A stretch of 64,000 nt of DNA from Acetivibrio alkalicellulosi (GCA_008125075.1 VLTH01000002.1:1183016-1247015), one strand, 5' to 3'; numbered from the stretch's first letter, positions 47,145 through 56,946 are shown. The notes: generated from the letters alone by a model not told the origin. Translations and numbers: made by a program.

Positions 47145-47888
47145 TTATTTTAGTGACTTTATAAAGTCCATTTTTTTATATTCTTTTTCTAGTCGTTCTT
47201 TCAAATATCTCTTAGAAATAATATTTAACTCTCTTAAAACCTGATCAGATACTTCAAAACAAAATAAATTTTTAATATTACTGTATATTATGTAATTTAA
47301 AGCTTTAGCTGTGCCTTCTGAAATATCCATGGCACTGCCATCTAAAAAAGAACATTTTTTGCATGTAAGACCACACTTTAAAAAACTAAATTCCATACTT
47401 TCAAAGTCTTGATTCCCACAATTTAAGCACCCTCCTACTAAAGGACCATATCCTAAAATTGACATGAGCCTTAATTCAAATATGGCTATTATCTGATAAA
47501 GAGATTTATCTGTTTTTGAAAGCATGTGCAAAGAATTTAAAAATAGTTGAAGCACTTTAATTGCGGGCTGATTTTCCTGTACAATATCATTTATTATTTC
47601 TGTCATGTGAGCTGCACAGGTTAACTTATCAAGACTGTTTCTGATATTATAGAAAGGCTCAATAACATCACAACTATTAATTGAATATATTTCCCTGCCT
47701 TTGTATAGTACAAAGTCACTATAACACAATAGCTGGGTTCCTGCAATAAAACGACTTTTTGGTCTCCTGGCTCCTTTTGCAGAACCTGTTATTTTTCCCA
47801 TACTTTTAGAGAATATGGTTACAATTTTATCAGCTTCACCTGTTTGAACTTCTCTAATTATTATCCCTACAGTTTTAATATAACTCAT
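47145..47888 (-). CDS. recO: DNA repair protein RecO
   Basis: Starting with MSYIKTVGIIIREVQ at 47888 gives 247 residues, normal for RecO; the longer frame to 47972 adds an unlikely leader. The N-terminal OB fold includes GEADKIVTIFSKSMGKI and GARRPKSRF. A helical domain follows, with a C4-type zinc motif (GGCLNCGNQ and LTCKKCSF). RecO loads RecA through RecF and RecR. It lies after yqzL and era on the same strand, the usual clostridial order. A plus-strand riboswitch transcript points into its 3' end. Confidence 0.94.
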   Translation of the reverse strand: MSYIKTVGIIIREVQTGEADKIVTIFSKSMGKITGSAKGARRPKSRFIAGTQLLCYSDFVLYKGREIYSINSCDVIEPFYNIRNSLDKLTCAAHMTEIINDIVQENQPAIKVLQLFLNSLHMLSKTDKSLYQIIAIFELRLMSILGYGPLVGGCLNCGNQDFESMEFSFLKCGLTCKKCSFLDGSAMDISEGTAKALNYIIYSNIKNLFCFEVSDQVLRELNIISKRYLKERLEKEYKKMDFIKSLK

Positions 47889-48086
47889 ATAGATCCACAC
47901 TAAATCCCCATATTTACAAATTAAAAGCACATTATTAAACAACAAGGGGCTAGAAGCCCCATTCATTTGCAATAAAACCTTGATGAATTAAGCCCTTTTG
48001 TTAAAATTCCTAGAAATTATCTAAAAGACTAAAAAGTCAGGAAGCTCGATGCTCCTAATGCTTTTACTTTTATGTTTATTTCAATA

Positions 48087-48242
48087 TTATTCATTTTGAA
48101 GAACTGAACTGATTGCAACTTCTTCTTTTGTCATGCTGGTTTCCTCAATCAATCTGTTCTTTTCTTCAATTTCTTTTAATAAAATATACGTTGATATATC
48201 ACCTGTGTTTTCAAATGCCTTCCATGCAAAATTTTTAAGCAC
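48087..48242 (-). CDS. yqzL: YqzL-like small protein
   Basis: This 51-residue frame starts with GTG (48242) behind GAAGGGGGA. It reads LKNFAWKAFENTGDISTYI, then a charged helix (KEIEEKNRLIEE) and ends VLQNE. The N-terminal pattern (Trp, Phe, TG, YLL-like) fits the YqzL family, which lies between era and recO in many Firmicutes. Its role is unknown. It is too short for most gene finders. Confidence 0.85.
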   Translation of the reverse strand: MLKNFAWKAFENTGDISTYILLKEIEEKNRLIEETSMTKEEVAISSVLQNE

Positions 48243-48479
48243 TTGTAATTCCCCCTTCGTTTTTTCTTAAGAACGAGACAAAATACCAATTCCACTTTCT
48301 TATTAAGAAAATTTAGAAAGTTATAAAGTACAATAAAAGTGGGCTTTATATTTTATCATTCTTAATTATTAGGGTTAACTTTTTTTATCTTTGTATACTA
48401 GAAAAATTTTAACTGTCAAAGGAATCTCTTAAAATAAAACCAGCAGTGGAAGTTATATTTTTAAGCATTCCAAAATATA

Positions 48480-49376
48480 TCATTGATTTTTATAACCAAG
48501 AGTTTTAAGCATAAACTCACTGTTTCTCCAGTCAGGTTTTACTTTAACCCATATTTCCAGAAAAACTTTATTTCCTAAAAGATTTTCAATTTCAAGTCTT
48601 GCAAGACTTCCTATTTCTTTTAGCATTTTTCCGTTTTTTCCAATCAATATTCCTTTATGTGTATTTCTTTCGCAGTAGACATTTGCCTGTATATCAATAA
48701 TCTCTCTTTGATCTCTCTTTTTAAAGCTAATTATTTCAACTCCAACTCCATGAGGAACTTCATCACTTACAAGTTGTAATATCTTTTCTCTTATTAACTC
48801 TGATGCTATAATTTTTTCAGGTTGATCTGTTATCATATCCTCTGGAAAATATTTAGGGCCATTTGGTATCAATTTCTTTATTTCCTGTATTAATAAATCA
48901 CTATTTAGATCATTCAATGCTGAAATAGGTATAACTTCTGTAAACTCCATTGTATCTTTATAGTGTGATATAACATTTAACAGCTCATCTTTTGAAATGA
49001 GGTCAATTTTATTAATTATTAGAAATACAGGAGTTTTAATTTTTTTTAACTGTTCAATGATATAAATATCTCCTGCACCTGGTTTTAAATTATTTGCTTC
49101 CACCAAGAACAATACAATATCAACTTCATTTAAGCTTTCTTGAGCAACATTTACCATAAACCCTCCAAGTTTTGTCTTGGGCTTATGTATCCCAGGTGTA
49201 TCAATAAACACCATCTGATAATCTTCACCTGTCACAATTGACTTAATTGTATTTCTTGTGGTCTGTGGCTTATCTGACATAATAGCTAACTTTTCACCTG
49301 ATAGCTTATTTAAAAGTGTGGACTTTCCCACATTAGGTCTTCCAACTATTGATACAAAACCAGATTTAAAATCCAT
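48480..49376 (-). CDS. era: GTPase Era
   Basis: The 298-residue GTPase helps assemble the 30S ribosomal subunit. G motifs are GRPNVGKSTLLN (G1), the T of TTRN (G2), DTPGIHKPK (G3), NKIDLI (G4) and ISA (G5). A KH domain follows (about 205-290) with VYCERNTHKGILIGKNGKML. Length is standard. It lies between yqzL and cdd and probably shares their transcript. Confidence 0.97.
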   Translation of the reverse strand: MDFKSGFVSIVGRPNVGKSTLLNKLSGEKLAIMSDKPQTTRNTIKSIVTGEDYQMVFIDTPGIHKPKTKLGGFMVNVAQESLNEVDIVLFLVEANNLKPGAGDIYIIEQLKKIKTPVFLIINKIDLISKDELLNVISHYKDTMEFTEVIPISALNDLNSDLLIQEIKKLIPNGPKYFPEDMITDQPEKIIASELIREKILQLVSDEVPHGVGVEIISFKKRDQREIIDIQANVYCERNTHKGILIGKNGKMLKEIGSLARLEIENLLGNKVFLEIWVKVKPDWRNSEFMLKTLGYKNQ

Positions 49377-49406
49377 ATATATATTCTACCTCCATAACGC
49401 TATTAT

Positions 49407-49802
49407 TTACATGCCCTCAAATTCCGTAAAGGCATTGGGCAATAACTCCTTTAAAGAAAAAACTTTTATATCCCCTTTCCTGTTTCCACATATAACTTTT
49501 GTGTTTTCATCTCCAAATTCTACAAGTACCTGTCTGCATATCCCACATGGAAATACAAGGGAATCACTTTCTCCACTTATGGCAATAGATACTATTTTCC
49601 TTTCACCTTCAGATACTGCTTTAAATACTGCTGTTCTTTCTGCACAATTTGTTGCACCAAAGCTAGCATTTTCAACATTTGTACCTGTATAAACCTTGCC
49701 ACTATCAGTTAACAGAGCAGCCCCCACCTTAAACCCTGAGTATGGTGAATACGAGTACTTCTTGGCATCTGTAGCCATTTTAAAGAGTTCACTGTTATCC
49801 AT
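49407..49802 (-). CDS. cdd: Cytidine deaminase
   Basis: The 131-residue enzyme deaminates cytidine and deoxycytidine. The zinc site is formed by Cys in ATNCAERTAVFKA and the PCGICRQVLVEF pair, with the catalytic Glu in CAERTA. The N-terminus (YSPYSGFKVGAALLT) is typical. It lies 30 bp before era on the same strand, a frequent pairing. A dispersed palindromic repeat precedes its promoter side. Confidence 0.96.
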   Translation of the reverse strand: MDNSELFKMATDAKKYSYSPYSGFKVGAALLTDSGKVYTGTNVENASFGATNCAERTAVFKAVSEGERKIVSIAISGESDSLVFPCGICRQVLVEFGDENTKVICGNRKGDIKVFSLKELLPNAFTEFEGM

Positions 49803-49825
49803 TTGAATTCCTCCATATAGGATTA

Positions 49826-49925
49826 TTAATTAATATTACTGAAAATATAACTACCACTACCATTTCACTACAGGCCTTATTTAATTCCAAATGGGCACTG
49901 TGAAAAGTGGAAGAAATATTTAAGT
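49826..49925. repeat. Dispersed palindromic repeat, copy between cdd and dgkA
   Basis: CTGAAAATATAACTACCACT on one side faces GTGGAAGAAATATTTAAG on the other, with TTATTTAATTCCAAATGGGC in the centre. It covers nearly the whole gap and touches the stop of the dgkA-PAP2 gene. Confidence 0.7.
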
Positions 49926-50621
49926 ATTAAACATTTTAAATAAAAATAGAGTAATCATAAAACCAAGCACTGTACCTACAAATACTTCCATAAAACTATG
50001 TATTTTAGCTTCAATTCGGCTTTGTATAACAAGAAGCATTAGTATTATACACAATATTGTTATTTTTGTATTCATAGACCACAAAGCCGCAGCAGTTGTA
50101 ATTGCCGAGGCAATTGCAGCATGTCCACTTGGCATACCTCCCCTAAGTGGATTATAATTTGGTGAAAAAGCTTTTAAAACCAATACCATAATTACAGTTA
50201 TTATAATTGCAATGATAGAAAGGTGCATTGGATATTGCCTGATCCTTTCAATTCCTTTTTCAAGGCCTGTGCTTACTCTCTCGAAAAATATAAAATATCC
50301 TATTACCATCGCAATAAAAGATACTACCAACACTGCACCAGCTGAGACATCTTTAATTATTTTTATTTTGGGATGATAGCCTGTAGTTATTAAATCTACA
50401 ATTACCTCAATAGCAGTGTTAAATAATTCGGCTGTTATAACCATTCCAACAGTAAAACAAATTACAATCAGCTCGGTTTTTGTTAGGTCTAAAAACAAAC
50501 TCATTAAAAAAACCAGTATCGATACTACAACATGTATTTTCATATTGCGTTCAGTTTTAATTACATATATTATACCCTTAATTGCATTGTTAAAACTGTC
50601 AAATAAGTTTTGATTTTTCAT
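49920..50621 (-). CDS. Fused undecaprenol/diacylglycerol kinase and PAP2 phosphatase
   Basis: The 233-residue membrane protein joins two activities. Residues 1-115 are a DgkA-type lipid kinase, with AELFNTAIEVIVDLIT as the core motif. Residues 120-233 are a PAP2 phosphatase with GGMPSGHAA and SRIEAKIHSFMEVF; the usual final Asp is Glu. Such fusions occur in clostridia. The kinase should phosphorylate undecaprenol, and the phosphatase would remove phosphate from a prenyl lipid, so both steps of a lipid-carrier cycle sit in one chain. It lies 6 bp after ybeY. Confidence 0.9.
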   Translation of the reverse strand: MKNQNLFDSFNNAIKGIIYVIKTERNMKIHVVVSILVFLMSLFLDLTKTELIVICFTVGMVITAELFNTAIEVIVDLITTGYHPKIKIIKDVSAGAVLVVSFIAMVIGYFIFFERVSTGLEKGIERIRQYPMHLSIIAIIITVIMVLVLKAFSPNYNPLRGGMPSGHAAIASAITTAAALWSMNTKITILCIILMLLVIQSRIEAKIHSFMEVFVGTVLGFMITLFLFKMFNT

Positions 50622-50627
50622 GTTAAC

Positions 50628-51116
50628 CTATATTCTTTCTAATCCCAATTCTCTCAAAATAATATTTTGTTTTTCAAGCATCTTTTTTTCCCTTTCTTCT
50701 ATATCATGGTCATATCCTAATAGATGATAAAAACCATGTGTAAACAAAAATATCATTTCTCTTTCAAAAGAATGTCCATACTCTAAAGACTGTTCTAATG
50801 CTTTTTCAATTGATATTATAATATCACCTAAAACAATCGCATCTTCATTTTTATCAAAATCTCCACAGCTAGACTTTATAACTCCTTCAAACATATCTAA
50901 AATTGGAAATGATAAAACATCTGTAGGTTTGTCAATTTTTCTGTGCTCTAGGTTTATCTCTCGTATTGTCACATTATCTACAATCATTAAGCTTACATCA
51001 TATGGATATTCAAAACCTTCCTTATCTAAAATCATTTCCACTGATTTTTCTATAAGTTCTAGCACTCTTCCTTCAAAGGCTATTTTATCTTGAAGGTTTT
51101 CAATAAATATTCCCAT
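50628..51116 (-). CDS. ybeY: Endoribonuclease YbeY
   Basis: The 162-residue metalloprotein has the zinc motif HGFYHLLGYDHD (three His) and an N-terminal domain with INLEHRKIDKPTDVLSFP, both family marks. YbeY matures 16S rRNA. It lies between the HD-domain membrane protein and the kinase-phosphatase fusion, the usual clostridial order, with gaps of 13 and 6 bp, so it is part of one operon. Confidence 0.96.
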   Translation of the reverse strand: MGIFIENLQDKIAFEGRVLELIEKSVEMILDKEGFEYPYDVSLMIVDNVTIREINLEHRKIDKPTDVLSFPILDMFEGVIKSSCGDFDKNEDAIVLGDIIISIEKALEQSLEYGHSFEREMIFLFTHGFYHLLGYDHDIEEREKKMLEKQNIILRELGLERI

Positions 51117-51129
51117 TCATAACTCACCC

Positions 51130-53337
51130 TTACTTTCTTTCTAAAAACTCAGGTGTTTCTGCTAGTTCACTTTTTTCGTTTTGATTAATAATATCGGTCT
51201 TTTTCATCTCTTTCTTAATATCAGGATACTCTTCCCTTGCATGAAAAAAGCCACTAAACACCTTCATAAAAGATTTTGCAATGTTATCTAAATCTTTTAA
51301 TGTCAGCTCACAATGATCTAGCTGACCATCATTTAACTTGTCCTTAATGATTTTACGAATTAAGCCTTCAATTCTTCCTTCAGTCTTATCTGTCATAGAT
51401 CTTACAGCAGCTTCCACTGAATCAGCCAGCATTACCACTGCAGCTTCTTTAGATGTAGGTTTCTTTCCATCATATCTGAATTTAGACTCATCTACGTTTT
51501 CACTTTTATCAGCGGTCTTTGCTTTATGGTAAAAATACGCTACTAAAGTAGTTCCATGATGTTGCAGTATTATATCAGTAATTGCAATAGGTATTTTATA
51601 CTTTTTAGCCATTTCAACACCATCGTTCACATGGGATGTTATAACAAGAGAACTTAAGTTTGGAGTCATTCTATCATGTGGATTCTCTGTTAGTTGATTT
51701 TCAGTGAAAAAATTAGGTCTTTTTAGCTTACCTATATCATGAAAATAAGCTCCTACTCTTGCTAGCAAAGCGTTACCACCTATAGCTTCTGCCCCAACTT
51801 CAGCTAGATTTCCAACCATCAAACTATGATGATATGTCCCCGGAGCTTCCGTTAGTAGTCTTTTTAAAAGAGGTTGATTTGGATTCCCAAGTTCTAAAAG
51901 GCGCATTGGAGTTATAATATTAAAAGTGCTTTCTAAAGATGGCAAAAGTCCAATGGTACAAACTGTTGATATCAGCCCATTAATTAAAGCAAATGATCCT
52001 TCTTGAATAATAGTGTTTAAAGCTGATTTGTACATTAAGTTCATAGGAATTATAACTACAACATTTATTAATGCAATTATAACTCCAGCAGCTGTAAGCT
52101 TATTTCTTTGATTGGCCTTTGAAACAAGAAAAGCTGAAAAAGAACCACTTATTATTGCCATAAATATAAACTTAATTTCACCATTAGTCATTATTGAAAT
52201 TGCAATAGTTAAAATTATATTTACTATCAATGCAAGTTTAACATTTAAAAGTATGGATATTAACATCGTGGCTAAAAATATAGGTATTACTAACGTAGAA
52301 TATCCATATACCCATCTGGCTATCAGAAGAGTTAACAAAATAACTATAGATAAAAGCAGTAAATCATTTCTATTATATAATACTTTTTTGCAAAAATTAT
52401 TCATGTAAAGAATCAGTAGAAGTGCAAGCAAAATAAGAATAACCAATATTGATGCTGCAAGTCCAAAATCAAATCTGCTCTCAGTTTCTACAAGATTTAA
52501 ACTTGTAAGTATATCAAGCTTGTCCTCAGTTACAATATCACCCACACTAATTATTCTTTGACCTTTTTCAATTCTTACTGTATTCTTTGGATCATTATAT
52601 GCCTGTTCTTTTTTTATTCTTGTTTCTTCTGCATCAACTGCTCTATTTGGCATTAAAATGTAATTGGATATTATCATTCCTATATTTTTAAGTTCTTTTT
52701 CTAGATCAGTTCTGGCAACACTGTTTTGAAGTTCAATAATTCTAGCTGCTATATTATCATCTGTTATATCCTTTCTCATTATATTTCCAACCTGATTTCT
52801 CATTAAACTCTCAAAATTGTGTATTTCTTCATCAGTTGCTTCTAAAATAAGATAGACAAGCTGTTCTTCCAAAAGACTAAATCCCAATTCTTCAAATTTT
52901 TCGTTTGTATCTAGAATTGAATCCTCAGTTTCAACATCATCACTATCTTCTTCACCGTTTAGCTGGTTATTTATCCTACTTGCAGTGTTTTTTTCATTCA
53001 TTCTTTCAGTCCTGACAATAGATAAAAAAGCATCCAAACTCTCTAAAACCTCAATAGATGCACCTCTTATTTCTCGCATCACTGGCTCTTCTTTAGCTGC
53101 AGCTTCAATAGCTCTTTTTTGAGATTCAATAGTATTTACTATGTCTCTTGGCGCTGTTATATCATAGTCAGAAGGCGAATTTAGTGTAAATCTGTACTTT
53201 TTTGGAGTAGCGCCATTTAGCACAATAATAAAGGCTAAAACAAGAGTAAGAACTGCTATAACCAATCTTTGAATGCTCGCATTAGCTAAACTAATTTTTG
53301 AACTGCCATTTAAATCTCTTCCCTTATCTTTAGTCAT
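51130..53337 (-). CDS. yqfF: 7TM-HD phosphodiesterase (YqfF/PgpH type)
   Basis: The 735-residue protein has a first helix (about 28-46), a 7TMR-HDED external domain to about 285, seven membrane helices (about 290-475) and a cytosolic HD domain. The metal site is in TYHHSLMVGNLAE and YFHDIGKLKRP, and a later His is in LQHHGTTLVAYFYHKA. This is the PgpH family, which breaks down c-di-AMP. It sits between phoH and ybeY on the same strand. Start ATG is at 53337 behind GGAGAG. Confidence 0.95.
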   Translation of the reverse strand: MTKDKGRDLNGSSKISLANASIQRLVIAVLTLVLAFIIVLNGATPKKYRFTLNSPSDYDITAPRDIVNTIESQKRAIEAAAKEEPVMREIRGASIEVLESLDAFLSIVRTERMNEKNTASRINNQLNGEEDSDDVETEDSILDTNEKFEELGFSLLEEQLVYLILEATDEEIHNFESLMRNQVGNIMRKDITDDNIAARIIELQNSVARTDLEKELKNIGMIISNYILMPNRAVDAEETRIKKEQAYNDPKNTVRIEKGQRIISVGDIVTEDKLDILTSLNLVETESRFDFGLAASILVILILLALLLILYMNNFCKKVLYNRNDLLLLSIVILLTLLIARWVYGYSTLVIPIFLATMLISILLNVKLALIVNIILTIAISIMTNGEIKFIFMAIISGSFSAFLVSKANQRNKLTAAGVIIALINVVVIIPMNLMYKSALNTIIQEGSFALINGLISTVCTIGLLPSLESTFNIITPMRLLELGNPNQPLLKRLLTEAPGTYHHSLMVGNLAEVGAEAIGGNALLARVGAYFHDIGKLKRPNFFTENQLTENPHDRMTPNLSSLVITSHVNDGVEMAKKYKIPIAITDIILQHHGTTLVAYFYHKAKTADKSENVDESKFRYDGKKPTSKEAAVVMLADSVEAAVRSMTDKTEGRIEGLIRKIIKDKLNDGQLDHCELTLKDLDNIAKSFMKVFSGFFHAREEYPDIKKEMKKTDIINQNEKSELAETPEFLERK

Positions 53338-53362
53338 AATATTCTCTCCTCTAATAAAGACT

Positions 53363-54340
53363 TCAGGAACTCTTGTCTTTTAATTTATCATATCTGTCAT
53401 AAGCCTGAATTATCTTTTGTACAAGCTCATGTCTAACAACATCTCTATCAGACATATGCACAAATGCCAATCCCTTTATATCCTTTAATATCTTCATTAC
53501 TTCTTTTAGACCTGATTTCTTCTCTCGTGGCAAATCAATTTGAGTTATATCTCCAGTTACAACTACCTTAGAACCAAACCCTATTCTTGTTAGAAACATT
53601 TTCATTTGCTCAGGTGTTGTGTTTTGAGCTTCATCTAAAATAATAAAAGAATCATCTAATGTTCTACCCCTCATATATGCAAGTGGTGCCACCTCTATCA
53701 TGCCCTTTTCAAGATATTTCTGATAGGCATCAAATCCCATCATTTCATAGAGTGAATCATATAGAGGCCTTAGATATGGATCAACTTTGTTTTGAAGATC
53801 ACCTGGCAAAAAACCAAGCTTTTCTCCAGCTTCCACTGCTGGTCTTGTTAGCACTATCCTATCTACTTCCTTATTTCTAAAGGCATTTACCGCCATAGCA
53901 ACAGCCAAAAATGTTTTCCCTGTGCCGGCCGGCCCAATACCAAAAACTACATCATTTTTTCTAATAGCATCTACATAAATTTTTTGTCCATGAGTCTTAG
54001 ACTTTATCTGTTTCCCTCTTGCTGTAAGACATATATTATCTGCATTAAAGTCATTAACCTTATCTAACTGGTTTTCATCAGCAAGTTGTACAAAGTAGCT
54101 TACATTTTGCTTTGTAATAACATCTCCCTGGGATGCCAGGTTAATAAGTCTTTGAAGTACTGTAACAGCCTTTGTTACTCCTTCATTATAACCCACTACC
54201 CTTATATCATTGTCCCTGGAAATTATTTTAACATTAAATGCCTCTTCTACAATATGAATATTTTCATCAAAATTACCAAACAAATCCATAGCATGTTCAA
54301 TTCTATCAAATTCTAATGATATTTCTTTAAGACTTTCCAA
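53363..54340 (-). CDS. phoH: PhoH-family ATPase
   Basis: The 325-residue protein has an N-terminal KH-like region (1-110) and a P-loop domain. Walker A is FGIGPAGTGKTFLA and Walker B is FIILDEAQNTTPEQMK. TGDITQIDLPR and SDRDVVRHELVQ follow, typical for PhoH. It is believed to act on RNA. It starts directly after the yqfD stop (one base apart), so the genes are translationally coupled. Confidence 0.96.
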   Translation of the reverse strand: MESLKEISLEFDRIEHAMDLFGNFDENIHIVEEAFNVKIISRDNDIRVVGYNEGVTKAVTVLQRLINLASQGDVITKQNVSYFVQLADENQLDKVNDFNADNICLTARGKQIKSKTHGQKIYVDAIRKNDVVFGIGPAGTGKTFLAVAMAVNAFRNKEVDRIVLTRPAVEAGEKLGFLPGDLQNKVDPYLRPLYDSLYEMMGFDAYQKYLEKGMIEVAPLAYMRGRTLDDSFIILDEAQNTTPEQMKMFLTRIGFGSKVVVTGDITQIDLPREKKSGLKEVMKILKDIKGLAFVHMSDRDVVRHELVQKIIQAYDRYDKLKDKSS

Positions 54341-55534
54341 TCATTCTCCTCCAATCTCTTTTGTAATTCCAATATCCTCTATACACTCAACAATAACATC
54401 TGCATAGAGTATATCATCATCTTTATTAACAAATGTAACCTTTACATCTACTATCTTAGCTTCTTTAGGTATAAACTCCAATATTTCCTCATAAGCATTT
54501 TCTGCCGCATGTGCTTTTGCTTCTTCTATGGATACATCAGCCTCTACAACTATATATTCATAGTACCTTTCTACAACAAATCCAAAAGGCAACACCAAAT
54601 CTTCACCAATTGATATTATTTTTTCTATTTCAACTTTTTCATGATTATTAAAATTTATTTTTCTATTGAGCAATGGTATTCGTCTCCAAAATGTCACAAG
54701 TGATATGTTATCCTTTTTGTTACCTGTTCTAACATTATCAACTACTTTCAAGCATACCTCTTGTTTGTTTTCATACCATGTTCTTGCCAAAACCTCACCC
54801 ATTGCATGAACTATTCTAAAATTATCCTCATTTAATATAGGTATGGTTCCAGATATTAACACCTGTCCCTTCTTAACAGTATCTCCTTCTTTCACCAACT
54901 GATGACCCTCTTTTACTAAGATAGACTTAATGATCCCATCTTTTACAGCCACTAAATCACATGGTTCATCTTTAGGTATAATTAATGGTCTCTCAACTCC
55001 TTCTGCCACTTCAACTTTAAGCTTAGTGCCTCTAACTATTACGTTTACCCATGACAGTCCATCAATGTCTAGAATAATACTGTTTGCAATACTTTGGGTG
55101 TCAACTCTAAATTTTACAACCCCTGGTTTTATCCCCATATCTTCTAAAGTATCAATTATCATTTGGGTTTCCACTTTTTCATTTCCAACAACCTCCACCG
55201 TCCATACAAATGATGTCATAGCATAAAAAAGTGCAATAAAAACAATCGACCCCAGTATAAAAGTTTTTCTTGCCCTATATCTGTTAATTATAAAGGGCAA
55301 TCCCCGTTTTCTAATTATTCTTACACTGCAACCTGTCTTCCTTGCAATTGGCCTTAATAGCTTAAAACCTTTAATGCTGATTTTAAGCATCATCTTGCTA
55401 TTTTTCTGCCTTTTAACATCCCACAAGTATATTTGTCTTTTGATACATATATTAACAAACTTCTCTAAAAAGTATCCTTCAACCAATATAATAACATATC
55501 CTCTGATATAATTCCACAGTCTTAATAATAACAT
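54341..55534 (-). CDS. yqfD: Sporulation protein YqfD
   Basis: From the ATG at 55534 the protein has 397 residues. AGGTGG lies 8 bp upstream, and the alternative GTG at 55546 overlaps that site. The N-terminus (LLLRLWNYIRGYVIILVEGY) and one helix at about 90-110 are typical. The rest is a large external region with a gate-like HlyD pattern (KEGHQLVKEGDTVKKGQVLISG). YqfD is made in the mother cell under sigma-E in Bacillus and is needed for engulfed-spore development. It follows yqfC. Confidence 0.94.
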   Translation of the reverse strand: MLLLRLWNYIRGYVIILVEGYFLEKFVNICIKRQIYLWDVKRQKNSKMMLKISIKGFKLLRPIARKTGCSVRIIRKRGLPFIINRYRARKTFILGSIVFIALFYAMTSFVWTVEVVGNEKVETQMIIDTLEDMGIKPGVVKFRVDTQSIANSIILDIDGLSWVNVIVRGTKLKVEVAEGVERPLIIPKDEPCDLVAVKDGIIKSILVKEGHQLVKEGDTVKKGQVLISGTIPILNEDNFRIVHAMGEVLARTWYENKQEVCLKVVDNVRTGNKKDNISLVTFWRRIPLLNRKINFNNHEKVEIEKIISIGEDLVLPFGFVVERYYEYIVVEADVSIEEAKAHAAENAYEEILEFIPKEAKIVDVKVTFVNKDDDILYADVIVECIEDIGITKEIGGE

Positions 55535-55578
55535 TTTAATCACCACCTAATTTTAAGTGTATATTTATAAACAAAAAT

Positions 55579-55896
55579 TTATTTTAAAAATTCAACAGAG
55601 GCAATGTCACCATATATCATTAGATCCTCGGACGTGATTTCCTTTATAAAAAGATTATCTCCAGTAACTTTTATTATACCTTTGCTGGTATTTATTCTTA
55701 TTCTGTTTACATCATATTCAATAATCCCCTTATAATTTTCAACAAGCATATTACCATTTCCCAACAAAGTGGTTTTGGGCATATCCAGTACAATTTCTTT
55801 AGGCAATTCTAAAAATTCAGTCATTTTCTCTTTAATACTTCTCTTTTTATTTTCACCTGTGTTTTTTTTTCTGTTTTCTCTCTTTTTATTAGACAT
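55579..55896 (-). CDS. yqfC: Sporulation protein YqfC (YabP family)
   Basis: The 105-residue protein begins with a Lys/Arg-rich leader (to about 25) and then the YabP/YqfC fold with ELPKEIVLDMPKTTLLGNG, YKGIIEYDVNRIRI and ITSEDLMIYGDIASVEFL. It pairs with YqfD in spore development. The two genes are 44 bp apart on the same strand. Confidence 0.94.
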   Translation of the reverse strand: MSNKKRENRKKNTGENKKRSIKEKMTEFLELPKEIVLDMPKTTLLGNGNMLVENYKGIIEYDVNRIRINTSKGIIKVTGDNLFIKEITSEDLMIYGDIASVEFLK

Positions 55897-55926
55897 ATAC
55901 TTTCTCCCAATACTTAAAATTATAAT

Positions 55927-56847
55927 CTATAAATCATTTACATCCCCAAATTCAAACCCCTTTTCCCTTGCTCCTTTAATTATACTGTCAAGTGCATCTG
56001 CATTATCTTTTGATACTGCATGAAGCAAAATTACAGCTCCATTATGAAGGTTGTTTATAACTTTTTCATATGCATAATCAGCACCTCTTACCTTATCTCT
56101 ATACCAATCATCATAAGCAAAGCTCCAGAAAAGGTTTGTATATCCAAGCTTTTGGGTAACAGCCAGTGTTCTTTCACTATATTCACCTTTTGGAGGCCTT
56201 AAATATTTCATTTTTTTGCCAAATATTTTACTAAATGCATCTTCAAGTCCTAAAATCTCATCTTCAATCTTCTTATTATCAAGACTTGGAAGGCTTGGAT
56301 GGTGCACTGTATGATTTCCTACAACATGGCCTTCTTCAACCATTCTTTTCACAAGGTCTTCATGTTCTTTTAAATATGGACCTGTTATAAAAAACATAGC
56401 TTTAACATTGTTGTCTTTCAAAACATCAAGAATTTTAGGCGTGTATCCATTTTCATATCCTTCATCAAAAGTAAGGTATATTTTGTTACTTGATGTGTCC
56501 CCTAAGTATACTCCCCCATATTTTTTTAAAAGTTCAGGTGCTCCTGGATCGGCTTGAGGTGTTTCATTATATCCTCTTCTTGATATTCCCCATCTTAATA
56601 CACTATTACTATAGTTATCACAACTTAATGTTTCTACGAAAACATCTTCATATTGGGGTATTTCATTTATAACCCCTTCATTTAACATTCCTGTGATTTC
56701 ATTACTGAAATCTATGTTTTCTAAGCTAATTGAATACACTTCCTCAACACTTGATAAATTTGACTTTTGTCTATAGTTTCTGCTTACAAAATTAACTGCA
56801 AGCAAAACAAACAATGCAATACAAACAACAAACACTTTTCTTTTCAT
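55927..56847 (-). CDS. PdaA-like polysaccharide deacetylase
   Basis: From the ATG at 56847 (GGAGG upstream) the protein has 306 residues, with a signal anchor (about 3-20). The deacetylase fold shows YLTFDEGYENGYTPKILD (the catalytic Asp and metal Asp region), the His pair in GNHTVHHPSLPSL, RPPKGEYSERT and HAVSKDNADALD. The FDEGYENGYT form is that of PdaA, which makes muramic delta-lactam in the spore cortex. It lies 30 bp upstream of yqfC, fitting a sporulation role. A frame extension to 56868 uses TTG and is unlikely. Confidence 0.88.
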   Translation of the reverse strand: MKRKVFVVCIALFVLLAVNFVSRNYRQKSNLSSVEEVYSISLENIDFSNEITGMLNEGVINEIPQYEDVFVETLSCDNYSNSVLRWGISRRGYNETPQADPGAPELLKKYGGVYLGDTSSNKIYLTFDEGYENGYTPKILDVLKDNNVKAMFFITGPYLKEHEDLVKRMVEEGHVVGNHTVHHPSLPSLDNKKIEDEILGLEDAFSKIFGKKMKYLRPPKGEYSERTLAVTQKLGYTNLFWSFAYDDWYRDKVRGADYAYEKVINNLHNGAVILLHAVSKDNADALDSIIKGAREKGFEFGDVNDL

Positions 56848-56946
56848 ATAAAACCTCCATGTATGCAAAAATATGTACCTACAATATTTATATAATTATA
56901 TTTTATAAAAAATAACCTGTTTGGCTTGTACTTTAAAAGCATAAAA

